Below, in pieces: positions 8,193 to 15,612 of a stretch of 32,967 nt of DNA; the first letter of the stretch is position 1, and each line of letters begins with the position of its first letter. The notes under the pieces were generated by a model, which made no database searches, was not told the DNA's origin, and saw nothing but the letters and a program-made list of their open reading frames with translations. The stretch covers positions 1 to 32,967 of the forward strand of contig CALLKY010000102.1 in the NCBI GenBank assembly GCA_938083135.1. The letters are read 5' to 3'. A program made the translations under genes and the position numbers. This DNA comes from an uncultured Alphaproteobacteria bacterium (GTDB lineage: Bacteria > Pseudomonadota > Alphaproteobacteria > Bin95).

Positions 8193-9731
8193 GTGACACT
8201 AAGTTTTTCAAAGATGACCGGTCGCATTGCATTGACAACAGCGGCTTCGGCTCTGGCGATGATGGTCGCCACTGGCGGTCCTGCATATGCAGCGAGTGCC
8301 CATGATGACAGCCCGCGCAAAATGGATCCGAATGTTAAACCATCGGAGCATGACGCAGACGTCTTCAAGGCGGATCCAACATACGAAGAAAAAGCGTATG
8401 ATGCGGAGCGTCAACTCGAAATCTATGGCGGCAAGCGCAACATTGAGGAGCCACGCCCGATCCTAGAGGTCGGTCGTCCGCAATATGTAGAAGGTCCATT
8501 CGACGAAGGCATTAATGTCGTTGGCGAAAAGAACCTCTTGTTCCCGTCCTTCTCGGTCTTCGGTGACTTCCGTACAGCGGTTGCCGCTAACGATGTTGGC
8601 GGCGATGTGGTCTACGAGTTCGCGAACCGCCTGAACCTGGACCTCGACCTTAAGCTCACCGGCACAGAGCGTATTCACGGGTTCTTCCGGCCGATAGATC
8701 AGAACGGCAAGTTCATGGGGTATCGAACCGGTGACAAGAACGGCAATAACGGCGTTGATGGAAAATTCGATGCCAACCCAGAAACACTGTTCTTCGAGGG
8801 CGACATCGGTGCCATTTACGGCGGCTTAGCTGACGAATATGCAACGTTTGACCTGCCAATCGCATTTGGCCTGACGCCGTTCGTTATGCAAAACGGCCTT
8901 TGGGTTGATGATGCATTTATTGGCGGTGGCATTTCACTGGCGGCATTGAACAGTCCAGCCCTTGATATCACCAATATGGACATCACCTTCTTCGGTGGGT
9001 TCAACGAAATTGATTCCCCTGCTTTCGTTGGTCGGGATGGTGTGCTCGACACCAACGATGTATCGATTTATGCAGTGGCCGCGTTCGTTGAATGGTTCGA
9101 AGGCTACTCAGAATTCGGCATCGGCTACGTTGATGGTCGCGACCTTTCTGATGATATTGACTATGTGAACTTTACCGGTGCCTTCACCTCCCGATACGGT
9201 GGTTGGCTTTCAAACTCTGTCCGCCTGTTTGGTGCTGTTGGCCAGGACACGGATGTTCGTTCCACAACTGCAAACGGTTTTGCTTTGCTGGTCGAAAACT
9301 CATTGATCACATCCAAGCCAGATGTCTATGTCCCCTACTTCAACGCCTGGGTCGGTATTGATAAGCCGCAATCCTTGGTGCGAAACAATGGTGGTCTGCT
9401 GAAAAATACCGGCATCACCTTTGAGAATGACGGCATGACCTCATTCCCGAAACTGGACGATACCGCCCAAGATACCTTTGGCGGTGCCATTGGTATCAAC
9501 TACCTATTCAGCTTGGACCAACAGCTTGTTGTGGAAGCATCCACGGTGCAGACATTGGCCGGTGACGAGGTTGCGGGCCAGCCGGCGCAAGGCGCGCAGT
9601 ACGGCCTTGGCTTCCGCTATCAGATTCCTGTCACGAACCGGGTTATCCTCCGGGCTGACGGCATCTACGGCATTCGTGAAAATGAGAAAGATATTGGCGG
9701 CGTTCGCTTCGAGGTGCGCGTTAAATTCTAA
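8193..9731 (+). CDS. Outer-membrane beta-barrel (porin-like) of the cytochrome operon
   Basis: A 512-residue protein starting at a GTG with GAGGGGAA at 8179-8186; the ATG at 8214 is an alternative. A signal peptide ends near GGPAYAASA. A charged linker of ~90 residues follows, then repeated short amphipathic stretches of alternating polar and hydrophobic residues, aromatic girdle-type residues, and a C-terminal strand ending RFEVRVKF. A terminal Phe on such a strand is typical of BAM-assembled outer-membrane barrels. No heme motif is present. I do not recognise it as MtrB or PioB, which are larger. Its position 37 bp after the pentaheme gene and before the reductase suggests it forms the outer-membrane part of the electron conduit, although it could be a substrate porin. 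Acidic Asp/Gly-rich loops such as DKNGNNGVDGKFD look like calcium-binding turns. Confidence 0.75.
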   Translation: MTLSFSKMTGRIALTTAASALAMMVATGGPAYAASAHDDSPRKMDPNVKPSEHDADVFKADPTYEEKAYDAERQLEIYGGKRNIEEPRPILEVGRPQYVEGPFDEGINVVGEKNLLFPSFSVFGDFRTAVAANDVGGDVVYEFANRLNLDLDLKLTGTERIHGFFRPIDQNGKFMGYRTGDKNGNNGVDGKFDANPETLFFEGDIGAIYGGLADEYATFDLPIAFGLTPFVMQNGLWVDDAFIGGGISLAALNSPALDITNMDITFFGGFNEIDSPAFVGRDGVLDTNDVSIYAVAAFVEWFEGYSEFGIGYVDGRDLSDDIDYVNFTGAFTSRYGGWLSNSVRLFGAVGQDTDVRSTTANGFALLVENSLITSKPDVYVPYFNAWVGIDKPQSLVRNNGGLLKNTGITFENDGMTSFPKLDDTAQDTFGGAIGINYLFSLDQQLVVEASTVQTLAGDEVAGQPAQGAQYGLGFRYQIPVTNRVILRADGIYGIRENEKDIGGVRFEVRVKF

Positions 9732-9779
9732 TCACTATCGTGCTGCTGGCCAAAGTAGCGCCGGGATTGGGGAAGAGCG

Positions 9780-11045
9780 ATGGATAATCTGGCGAACTAT
9801 GTCGCCATAGGCGCAGCTGGACTGCTGGGCCTTTACATTCTGTCTCTGTTGATGGGATCGCTCCGTCAACAGAGCCGTATGGCGCGGCATTATGAGGAAC
9901 AATCCTTGCTATTCCGCGCTCGTGCGGAAGGTTTGCAGAGGATCCGTGCTGAGGAGATCGAGAAGACCCAGAACACCTGGGCAGGTCTTCGGAAGTTCAA
10001 AGTTGCTCGTAAGGTCAATGAGATCGCGGATTGCCACTCTATCTACCTCGAGCCTCATGACGGGCGGCCTTTGCCACCGTTCGAGCCGGGCCAATTCCTA
10101 ACGTTCAAGTTCGCTGTGCCGGATCAGCCCAGCGACGTCATCCGGTGCTACTCCCTGTCCGATGCACCTGGCCGTGACTACTATCGGATTACCGTAAAAA
10201 AGGTGCTGCCGCCCCGTGGCAAGCCTGAAATCGCACCTGGCGTTTCCTCCACCTTCGTCAATGAAATTCTGAGTGAAGGCGATATCATTGATGTGCGTGC
10301 GCCCAATGGCGGGTTCTATCTAAAGCGTGAACATAAGCGCCCCGTCGTCCTGATCGGCGGCGGCGTTGGCATCACGCCTGTGCTCAGCATGCTGAACTAC
10401 ATTGTTGAGCATGAGCCGCAGCGGGAAACATGGTTCTTCTTTGGCGCACCGAATAAGGCTGGCCACATTATGAAGGATCATCTAGCCCAAATCGCGGCGG
10501 AGAACCCAAATGTCCGCATGCATATTTGCTACAGTGACCCGACCGATGACGATGTGCTTGGTGAAGATTACGACCATCACGCCCGCGTCTCTGTAGAATT
10601 GTTCAAGAAAGTTCTGCCTTCTAACAATTTTGAATACTATTTCTGCGGCCCACCGCCGATGATGAATGCGCTTGATGCAGACCTCAAAGCTTGGGGCGTA
10701 CCAGAAGCTGACATTCATTCTGAAGGCTTTGGCCCCGCTTCGGTCAAAAAGCCAAAACCACCTGCGGCGGAAGGTGCTGCAGAAGAAAAAGCTGTTTCAG
10801 TTACGTTTGCAAAATCCGGCAAAACCCTGGACTGGACACCAGCAGCTGGAACGATCCTTGATTTCGCGGAAGCGAACGGCGTTGATATCGCATCAGGGTG
10901 CCGTGCAGGGAGCTGTGGCACGTGCCTTACAGCCGTTATGGAAGGCGATGTCGATTACGAGACGCCGCCAGATGCTCCGATCGAAAATGGCTCATGCCTC
11001 GCATGTGTAGGCACGCCAAAAGGGCCGATCAAGATCAACGCCTAA
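9780..11045 (+). CDS. Membrane-anchored NAD(P)H reductase with flavin and [2Fe-2S] domains
   Basis: A 421-residue protein. An N-terminal transmembrane helix (~7-27) is followed by basic residues (RQQSRMAR), so the bulk faces the cytoplasm. Residues ~70-330 form a ferredoxin-NADP reductase-like unit: RCYSLS binds flavin, GGGVGITP is the nucleotide loop, and CGPPPMM is the usual C-terminal NAD(P) motif. Residues ~345-421 are a plant-type [2Fe-2S] ferredoxin (CRAGSCGTC, then a fourth Cys in SCLACVG). The FNR-then-ferredoxin order matches HCP reductases and some oxygenase reductases. It would take a hydride from NAD(P)H and deliver single electrons. GGGGAAGAG just before the ATG is the ribosome-binding site. 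As last gene of the operon it is the likely electron entry (or exit) at the cytoplasmic face. Confidence 0.88.
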   Translation: MDNLANYVAIGAAGLLGLYILSLLMGSLRQQSRMARHYEEQSLLFRARAEGLQRIRAEEIEKTQNTWAGLRKFKVARKVNEIADCHSIYLEPHDGRPLPPFEPGQFLTFKFAVPDQPSDVIRCYSLSDAPGRDYYRITVKKVLPPRGKPEIAPGVSSTFVNEILSEGDIIDVRAPNGGFYLKREHKRPVVLIGGGVGITPVLSMLNYIVEHEPQRETWFFFGAPNKAGHIMKDHLAQIAAENPNVRMHICYSDPTDDDVLGEDYDHHARVSVELFKKVLPSNNFEYYFCGPPPMMNALDADLKAWGVPEADIHSEGFGPASVKKPKPPAAEGAAEEKAVSVTFAKSGKTLDWTPAAGTILDFAEANGVDIASGCRAGSCGTCLTAVMEGDVDYETPPDAPIENGSCLACVGTPKGPIKINA

Positions 11046-11066
11046 ACCAAAGTCAGTCAGAAACAT

Positions 11067-11104
11067 AACGGCCCGGAACCAACAGGTTTCGGGCCGTTTT
11101 CTTT
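11067..11104 (+). terminator. Rho-independent terminator of the cytochrome operon
   Basis: AACGGCCCGGAACC (11067-11080) pairs with GGTTTCGGGCCGTT (11085-11098) over 14 bp with one G-T pair and an AACA loop. TTCTTT follows. It lies 21 bp after the reductase stop and may also serve the converging CoA-transferase gene. Confidence 0.92.
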
Positions 11105-11135
11105 GATGACTGGTCTCGTCAAGCAATAGCGGCGA

Positions 11136-12338
11136 TTAAACGATCCCGTCCGCCTTTAGCGCATCGATATCAGCGCTGGAGAGATTAAGCATCTCCCCCA
11201 GGATCTCCTCCGTGTGATGCCCAATAGGTGGCCCGGCATGGGCGACCCGGCCTGGCGTGCCCGTTAGATTGGGGGAGACACCAGGCATTGGAATATCACC
11301 CAATTCCTCGTCTGGAACCGTCACGATATTGTTGCGAGCCTCGAAATGGGGGTCTTCGGCAATATCGGCTGCTGTATAGATGCCACCGAAGGGAACATTT
11401 CCGCCAACCAGTCGCGCTTCAATATCTGCGAACTCATGGGCCTTGATCCACTCACCCAGCAGCGCCTCAAGTTCGTCTGCGCGTTCAATTCTAGCTGCAC
11501 TTTGGGCGTAACGCGGGTCTGTGGCGAGTTCTGGCATGCCAATTGCGTCTGCCAACCGTTTAAAAACGCCATCGCCACCAGCAGCGATCTGCACGTAGCG
11601 ACCATCTTTTGTCTCGAATGTGCCGGCGGGAGAGAATGTCGGATTGCGATTGCCAATGCGCTCCCGCACCTCCCCATTCATCATGTACTTAGTGATAAGG
11701 TCCGCTGTAATGCGGAATGGCGCTTCGTAGAGGCCAAGGTCAATCATTTGCCCCTCTCCCCCCTGCGCATCCCGCTGATAGAGCGCCAGCATTGCTGAAA
11801 GCGCCCCAAACGTGCCTGTATTATAATCCGCAGTTGGAAACGCGGGGCGGACGGGGAAGCGATCCGGGAACCCAGTTGGGTACATATAACCCGAGAACCC
11901 CAGTGCGATCCGATCATAGCCTGAGCGCTTTGAATATGGCCCTGTTTGCCCATATCCAGACACGCGCACCATAATCAGCCGTGGATTGACAGCCTTCAGA
12001 TCCTCCCAACCGATATTCCATCGCTCCAGCGTACCGGGCGTGAAGTTCTCCATCACAATGTCCGCAGTCGCGGCCAGGTCCCGCAGAATCTGTTGGCCTT
12101 CAGGAACGCGCAGATTGAGCGTGATGGACTTCTTGTTGCGGCCTTCAATCAGCCAGTTCGGCGGTCGACCGGCCTTGCCATCCACGGGCGTACCACGCAG
12201 CGCATCGCCGCGCCCTGGCTGCTCGACTTTGATGACCTCAGCGCCAAAATCGCCAAGCAGCGTAGCACCGAATGGTCCAGCGATCAGCGTGCCGATATCC
12301 AGCACACGCACACCAGCGAGCGGCAAGGGCGTCGTCAT
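11136..12338 (-). CDS. CaiB/BaiF family (class III) CoA-transferase
   Basis: A 400-residue protein of the class III CoA-transferase family, which moves CoA between carboxylic acids through a glutamyl/aspartyl-anhydride mechanism. Family marks: an N-terminal LAGVRVLDIGTLIAGP, the ADFGAEVIKVE-type segment (here GDFGAEVIKVE), ENFTPGTLERW, SGYGQTGPY, and the catalytic Asp at D171 in TADYNTG. Length matches the family. It lies 41 bp downstream of the ABM-domain gene, with which it probably forms an operon. The acyl substrates cannot be read from sequence. A second member of the family is encoded at 24422-25654 but is clearly divergent, so the two are not a recent duplication. Confidence 0.93.
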   Translation of the reverse strand: MTTPLPLAGVRVLDIGTLIAGPFGATLLGDFGAEVIKVEQPGRGDALRGTPVDGKAGRPPNWLIEGRNKKSITLNLRVPEGQQILRDLAATADIVMENFTPGTLERWNIGWEDLKAVNPRLIMVRVSGYGQTGPYSKRSGYDRIALGFSGYMYPTGFPDRFPVRPAFPTADYNTGTFGALSAMLALYQRDAQGGEGQMIDLGLYEAPFRITADLITKYMMNGEVRERIGNRNPTFSPAGTFETKDGRYVQIAAGGDGVFKRLADAIGMPELATDPRYAQSAARIERADELEALLGEWIKAHEFADIEARLVGGNVPFGGIYTAADIAEDPHFEARNNIVTVPDEELGDIPMPGVSPNLTGTPGRVAHAGPPIGHHTEEILGEMLNLSSADIDALKADGIV

Positions 12339-12379
12339 GATAAAAGGCCTCTATCTCGGGATAAACTGCAGGCAGTGGG

Positions 12380-12691
12380 TTATGCGTCAGACATCACGTG
12401 GATGACGCGGTCAGCCAGCATCTCTTTCGTGCTGGCACCATAAGCCTTCATGTGAGGGGATGCTGCATGTGCACCAAGTGCAGCCATGCTGGCCCACTTT
12501 TCTACAACGACGAACGAATCGTCACCATATTTAGCCGCGAATCCAGCGTCAGCGCAGTCAATCGTGGCACCATATTCAATGCATCCGTCTTCTTCTAACA
12601 CCGCAGGCACATTGGCCTTGAAGAGCTTAAGCACTTCGTCGCGCTTTCCAGGTTTCGTGGTGATGACGGCGAGGACATGAACGCGGGACAT
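12380..12691 (-). CDS. Antibiotic biosynthesis monooxygenase (ABM/YgiN-like) domain protein
   Basis: A 103-residue single-domain protein with the dimeric ferredoxin-like fold signature of the ABM family: HVLAVITTKPGKRDEV at the start, an EDGCIEYGATID strand, FVVVEKWASMAALGAH, and an SPHMKAY helix. Members include the quinol monooxygenase YgiN and many proteins of unknown substrate. A strong ribosome-binding site (GGAAGGAAG) precedes the ATG. It is the first gene of a probable two-gene operon with the CoA-transferase. Family assignment is firm; function is open. Confidence 0.85.
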   Translation of the reverse strand: MSRVHVLAVITTKPGKRDEVLKLFKANVPAVLEEDGCIEYGATIDCADAGFAAKYGDDSFVVVEKWASMAALGAHAASPHMKAYGASTKEMLADRVIHVMSDA

Positions 12692-12828
12692 GGGGGCTTC
12701 CTTCCAGTTTGAATTGATGGAGGAAGCCTAAGCGCCCAGCCACACCTGTCAACGGCACCGACAAGGCAAACCTATGCCGGTCATAACCAACTTGGAGAGG
12801 GAAAAGGCGCCTAAAGCCGCAGAATAAA

Positions 12829-12903
12829 TGGTGACCCCAACGGGGATCGAACCCGTGTTTCCGGCGTGAAAGGCCAGCGTCCTAACCGCTAGACGATAGG
12901 GCC
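12829..12903 (-). tRNA. tRNA-Glu (anticodon TTC)
   Basis: Read on the minus strand: acceptor GGCCCTA pairs with TGGGGTC, the discriminator is A, and CCA is encoded at 12831-12829. The anticodon stem CTGGC/GCCGG encloses the loop CTTTCAC with anticodon TTC. The T arm contains GGTTCGATCC. Length is 75 with CCA. It lies alone between a minus-strand operon and the MscS gene. Confidence 0.97.
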
Positions 12904-13100
12904 AGCGCGGCGTTTAGGCAGGGACGATGTAGCGCTGTTACGGATGGAAAGCAAGCACAGAAAGCTGCAAAAATTCATGCCTGAGACATGGGGCCACAGT
13001 CTGCCCTAGTTCTCCTGCACGGCCTATACTATGAAGCGTCAAGAAAAAGTAGGTTCTGCACGTCACGCAGGCCCCATTGCGCCGAAACGGATGACGCTGC

Positions 13101-13895
13101 ATGTCGCTCAAACCTTTCACTGCAGTCTGGCTCGCAACGCTTCTTACATTGATAGTCTTTGGGCAGGTCTCGCGCGCACAGACCCCAATCGGCGATGCCG
13201 CACCTCCGTCCGCCCAAATAGCCAATGATGCAGCTAGTCTGTCCTCAGTGGATACAAAGCTAGCTGTCCCAGAAAATCGTTGGGAGCGGGTCCTTCTGTC
13301 AGCTGAGGATTATGTCGCCAGCGGCCAGTCGATCACTTCACAGACAGAGCTCTATAAGGAATTGCTGGACGACGTTCTTGCCTCTGCCAAACCCCTGCGT
13401 GAGTCCTCAATATCTGAAATGGGCGAAGCGGAAGCTTTGCTGGATGCGCTTGGGCCCGCGCCAGACTCAGAGAAGAATGAGGCTGAGCCCGACGAAGTCG
13501 CGGATCAACGCAAGCAATATCAAGCTGAATTGGATAGGCTGACATCTGCTATTGCCCGCGCTGAGGTTGCGATTGTCCGGATTGAAACCCTCAAAACCGG
13601 TCTCGCCGGCCTTGCGCGGGAGCAACTAGCCAACCAGTTGAATCAGCGGACCACAGACCCGTGGAGCGTTACTAGCTTGGGTCGTGGCGTTAAAGAGTTC
13701 GCCCTGAGCATCGGCCATGTACTTGCCGCCCCCGCAAGCTGGCGTGCAAGCCTAGAACCGGCGGAATGGCGCGACTTGGCTGACAGGCGGCTGCCATTGT
13801 TCCTAGCCGGGTTAGTTGCAACGGCGCTGATCAGCCTTCTACTGCGCGGCATGCTTAAACGCCGATATGCTATGCAACCGGTGCCCAGGGCATGA
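13101..13895 (+). CDS. N-terminal part of a DUF3772/MscS mechanosensitive channel protein
   Basis: 264 residues. A signal peptide (~1-26, ending SRAQ) is followed by a mostly helical, coiled-coil-like periplasmic domain with the look of DUF3772, which caps large MscS-type channels, and one transmembrane helix at ~227-250 (LPLFLAGLVATALISLLL) near the end. In the usual single-chain family (~750-800 residues) further helices and the MscS core follow in the same chain. Here frame 3 ends at 13895 and frame 2 carries on from an overlapping ATG (ATGA) at 13892. Either a frameshift split the gene or coupled translation makes separate subunits. The ribosome-binding site before 13101 is weak. Likely nonfunctional or dependent on the downstream pieces. 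Confidence 0.65.
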   Translation: MSLKPFTAVWLATLLTLIVFGQVSRAQTPIGDAAPPSAQIANDAASLSSVDTKLAVPENRWERVLLSAEDYVASGQSITSQTELYKELLDDVLASAKPLRESSISEMGEAEALLDALGPAPDSEKNEAEPDEVADQRKQYQAELDRLTSAIARAEVAIVRIETLKTGLAGLAREQLANQLNQRTTDPWSVTSLGRGVKEFALSIGHVLAAPASWRASLEPAEWRDLADRRLPLFLAGLVATALISLLLRGMLKRRYAMQPVPRA

Positions 13896-14353
13896 CCAAG
13901 GCCCGGCGACTGGGTGCTGCGGTCGTGCGAATGGTGGCCGATGGCTTGATGCCAGCCCTACTGCTGATCCTGATTTTCATCTGGAGTCGTGACGTCCTTG
14001 CGGGCCATGGTTCCCCCCTTCTGTTGGATACAATTAAAGGCGCGGTCATCGCATTAGCCACATTGGCGCTTTCGCTTGCTGGGATTAGCGCTGCTGTAGC
14101 ACCAAGCCGCCGCGAGTGGCGTCTCCTGCCTGTATCCAATGACGCCGCAAGTGCGATCCGTCGTCGCGTGATGGTCCTGGCGATCGTCGTTGCTGCTGAT
14201 GTCTTTCTTTGGGCTGCCCTGACGAATGAAGCAAAGTCACCAGAGTTTATAACCGTCTATGCCATGCTGGCCTGCGCCGCCCGCGCCCTGGCATTGCTGC
14301 CCTTGCTGCGCGGCCGCCTTTGGCGCTTGCAGGCATTTGGCGTCACGCCATAG
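13892..14353 (+). CDS. Middle transmembrane part of the split MscS-type channel
   Basis: 153 residues with about four hydrophobic helices (such as LMPALLLILIFIW, VIALATLALSLAGISAAVA and VMVLAIVVAADVFLWAAL). It corresponds to the central membrane region of DUF3772-type MscS proteins. It starts at an ATG overlapping the previous stop and ends at a TAG (14351-14353). Frame 2 stays open after that stop (SSSRRPSRIW) and joins the next piece without a frame change. A single in-frame stop therefore separates it from the channel core. This is more like decay or a sequencing error than a natural gene boundary. Confidence 0.5.
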   Translation: MTKARRLGAAVVRMVADGLMPALLLILIFIWSRDVLAGHGSPLLLDTIKGAVIALATLALSLAGISAAVAPSRREWRLLPVSNDAASAIRRRVMVLAIVVAADVFLWAALTNEAKSPEFITVYAMLACAARALALLPLLRGRLWRLQAFGVTP

Positions 14354-14383
14354 TCTAGCTCTCGTCGCCCGAGCCGTATTTGG

Positions 14384-15508
14384 ATGGCGGCGCGGATTGT
14401 TGTTGGTACCGCCGCTGTAGGGTCTGTGGCCGCAGCAGGACTTGGCTATGCCGACCTAGCGCTATTCGTCGCGCGCGGGCTCACGGCCTCCCTGGTGATC
14501 ATTGGCGGCCTGTTATTACTGCGTGGAGCGATCCACGAGGCGATATCCTCAGCCATGCACACAGATGCAGCGCTCAGCTGGATCGGCGTCAGCCACGACA
14601 CGGCAGAGACGCTAGCGTTCTGGGTGCGCCTGCTACTTGAGCCTGTGTTTATCGCCATTGCTGTCATTCTTGTCGGACCATTCTGGGGCCTGACGCAGCA
14701 GGAAATGCTGACCCGAGCTGGAACCCTACTAAGCGGGTTCAAAGTTGGTGACGTTACGATTTCGTTCACGGCGATTGGTCTTGGGCTGCTGGTCTTTATT
14801 GTCATTCTGGCCATCATCCGCGCCATACAGCGCGCGATGCTGGCCAACCTATTGCCGCGCACCCGGTTGGATATTGGTGCGCAACACAGCCTGACAACGG
14901 GGTTTGGCTATCTCGGCGCCGTGATCGCGATCATGGTGGCGATTTCGACGCTGGGCATTGATCTCTCAAACCTCGCCATTGTCGCTGGCGCCCTATCCGT
15001 CGGCATTGGCTTTGGCTTGCAGAGTATCGTCAATAACTTTGTCTCAGGGCTTATTCTGCTTGTTGAGCGACCGGTAAAAGCTGGTGATTGGGTTGTTGTC
15101 GGCGACCGGCAGGGATTTGTGAAACGGATCGCCGTCCGCGCGACAGAGGTCGAGACCTTTGATCGATCAAGTGTGATCATTCCGAATTCGGACCTTATCT
15201 CCAGCGCTGTGATTAACCGCACCCACAAGGACCGGATTGGGCGGATCGATGTCGCCATCGGCGTCGCCTATAGCGTTGATACCCGTAAAGTCAGTGAGAT
15301 GCTGGTAGAGATCGCCACCGCCCACGATGAAGTGATATCGATGCCAGAACCATTCGTGCTGTTTATGGGCTTTGGTGCCAGCAGTCTCGATTTTGAACTG
15401 CGTTGCTATACCGACCACAACATCCGGAGCCTGCGGATCGCTACCGATTTACGTCACACCATTCATGAACGCTTCGCGGAATCAGGCATCGAAATCCCCT
15501 TCCCATAG
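14384..15508 (+). CDS. MscS family mechanosensitive ion channel (C-terminal core)
   Basis: 374 residues containing several helices and then the full MscS core. The pore helix reads GALSVGIGFGLQSIVNNF. The beta domain follows (LLVERPVKAGDWV, VEIKRI-like VKRIAVRATEV, SVIIPNSDLIS), then the alpha/beta C-terminal domain ending ESGIEIPFP. Such channels open under membrane tension to release osmolytes. It could fold alone, since it contains the pore and cytoplasmic vestibule, but there is no ribosome-binding site before the ATG at 14384 and the preceding frame is open up to a TAG at 14351. The original gene was probably one ORF from 13101. Confidence 0.8.
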   Translation: MAARIVVGTAAVGSVAAAGLGYADLALFVARGLTASLVIIGGLLLLRGAIHEAISSAMHTDAALSWIGVSHDTAETLAFWVRLLLEPVFIAIAVILVGPFWGLTQQEMLTRAGTLLSGFKVGDVTISFTAIGLGLLVFIVILAIIRAIQRAMLANLLPRTRLDIGAQHSLTTGFGYLGAVIAIMVAISTLGIDLSNLAIVAGALSVGIGFGLQSIVNNFVSGLILLVERPVKAGDWVVVGDRQGFVKRIAVRATEVETFDRSSVIIPNSDLISSAVINRTHKDRIGRIDVAIGVAYSVDTRKVSEMLVEIATAHDEVISMPEPFVLFMGFGASSLDFELRCYTDHNIRSLRIATDLRHTIHERFAESGIEIPFP

Positions 15509-15612
15509 CGCGTTGTGCATATGGCACCTGATGCCCCTTCGGATGAAAGCCATAATCTTCAGAAAGATGATAGCGAAGGCATTACCGAAAACGCAGCAGG
15601 CGACAGCAAAAC

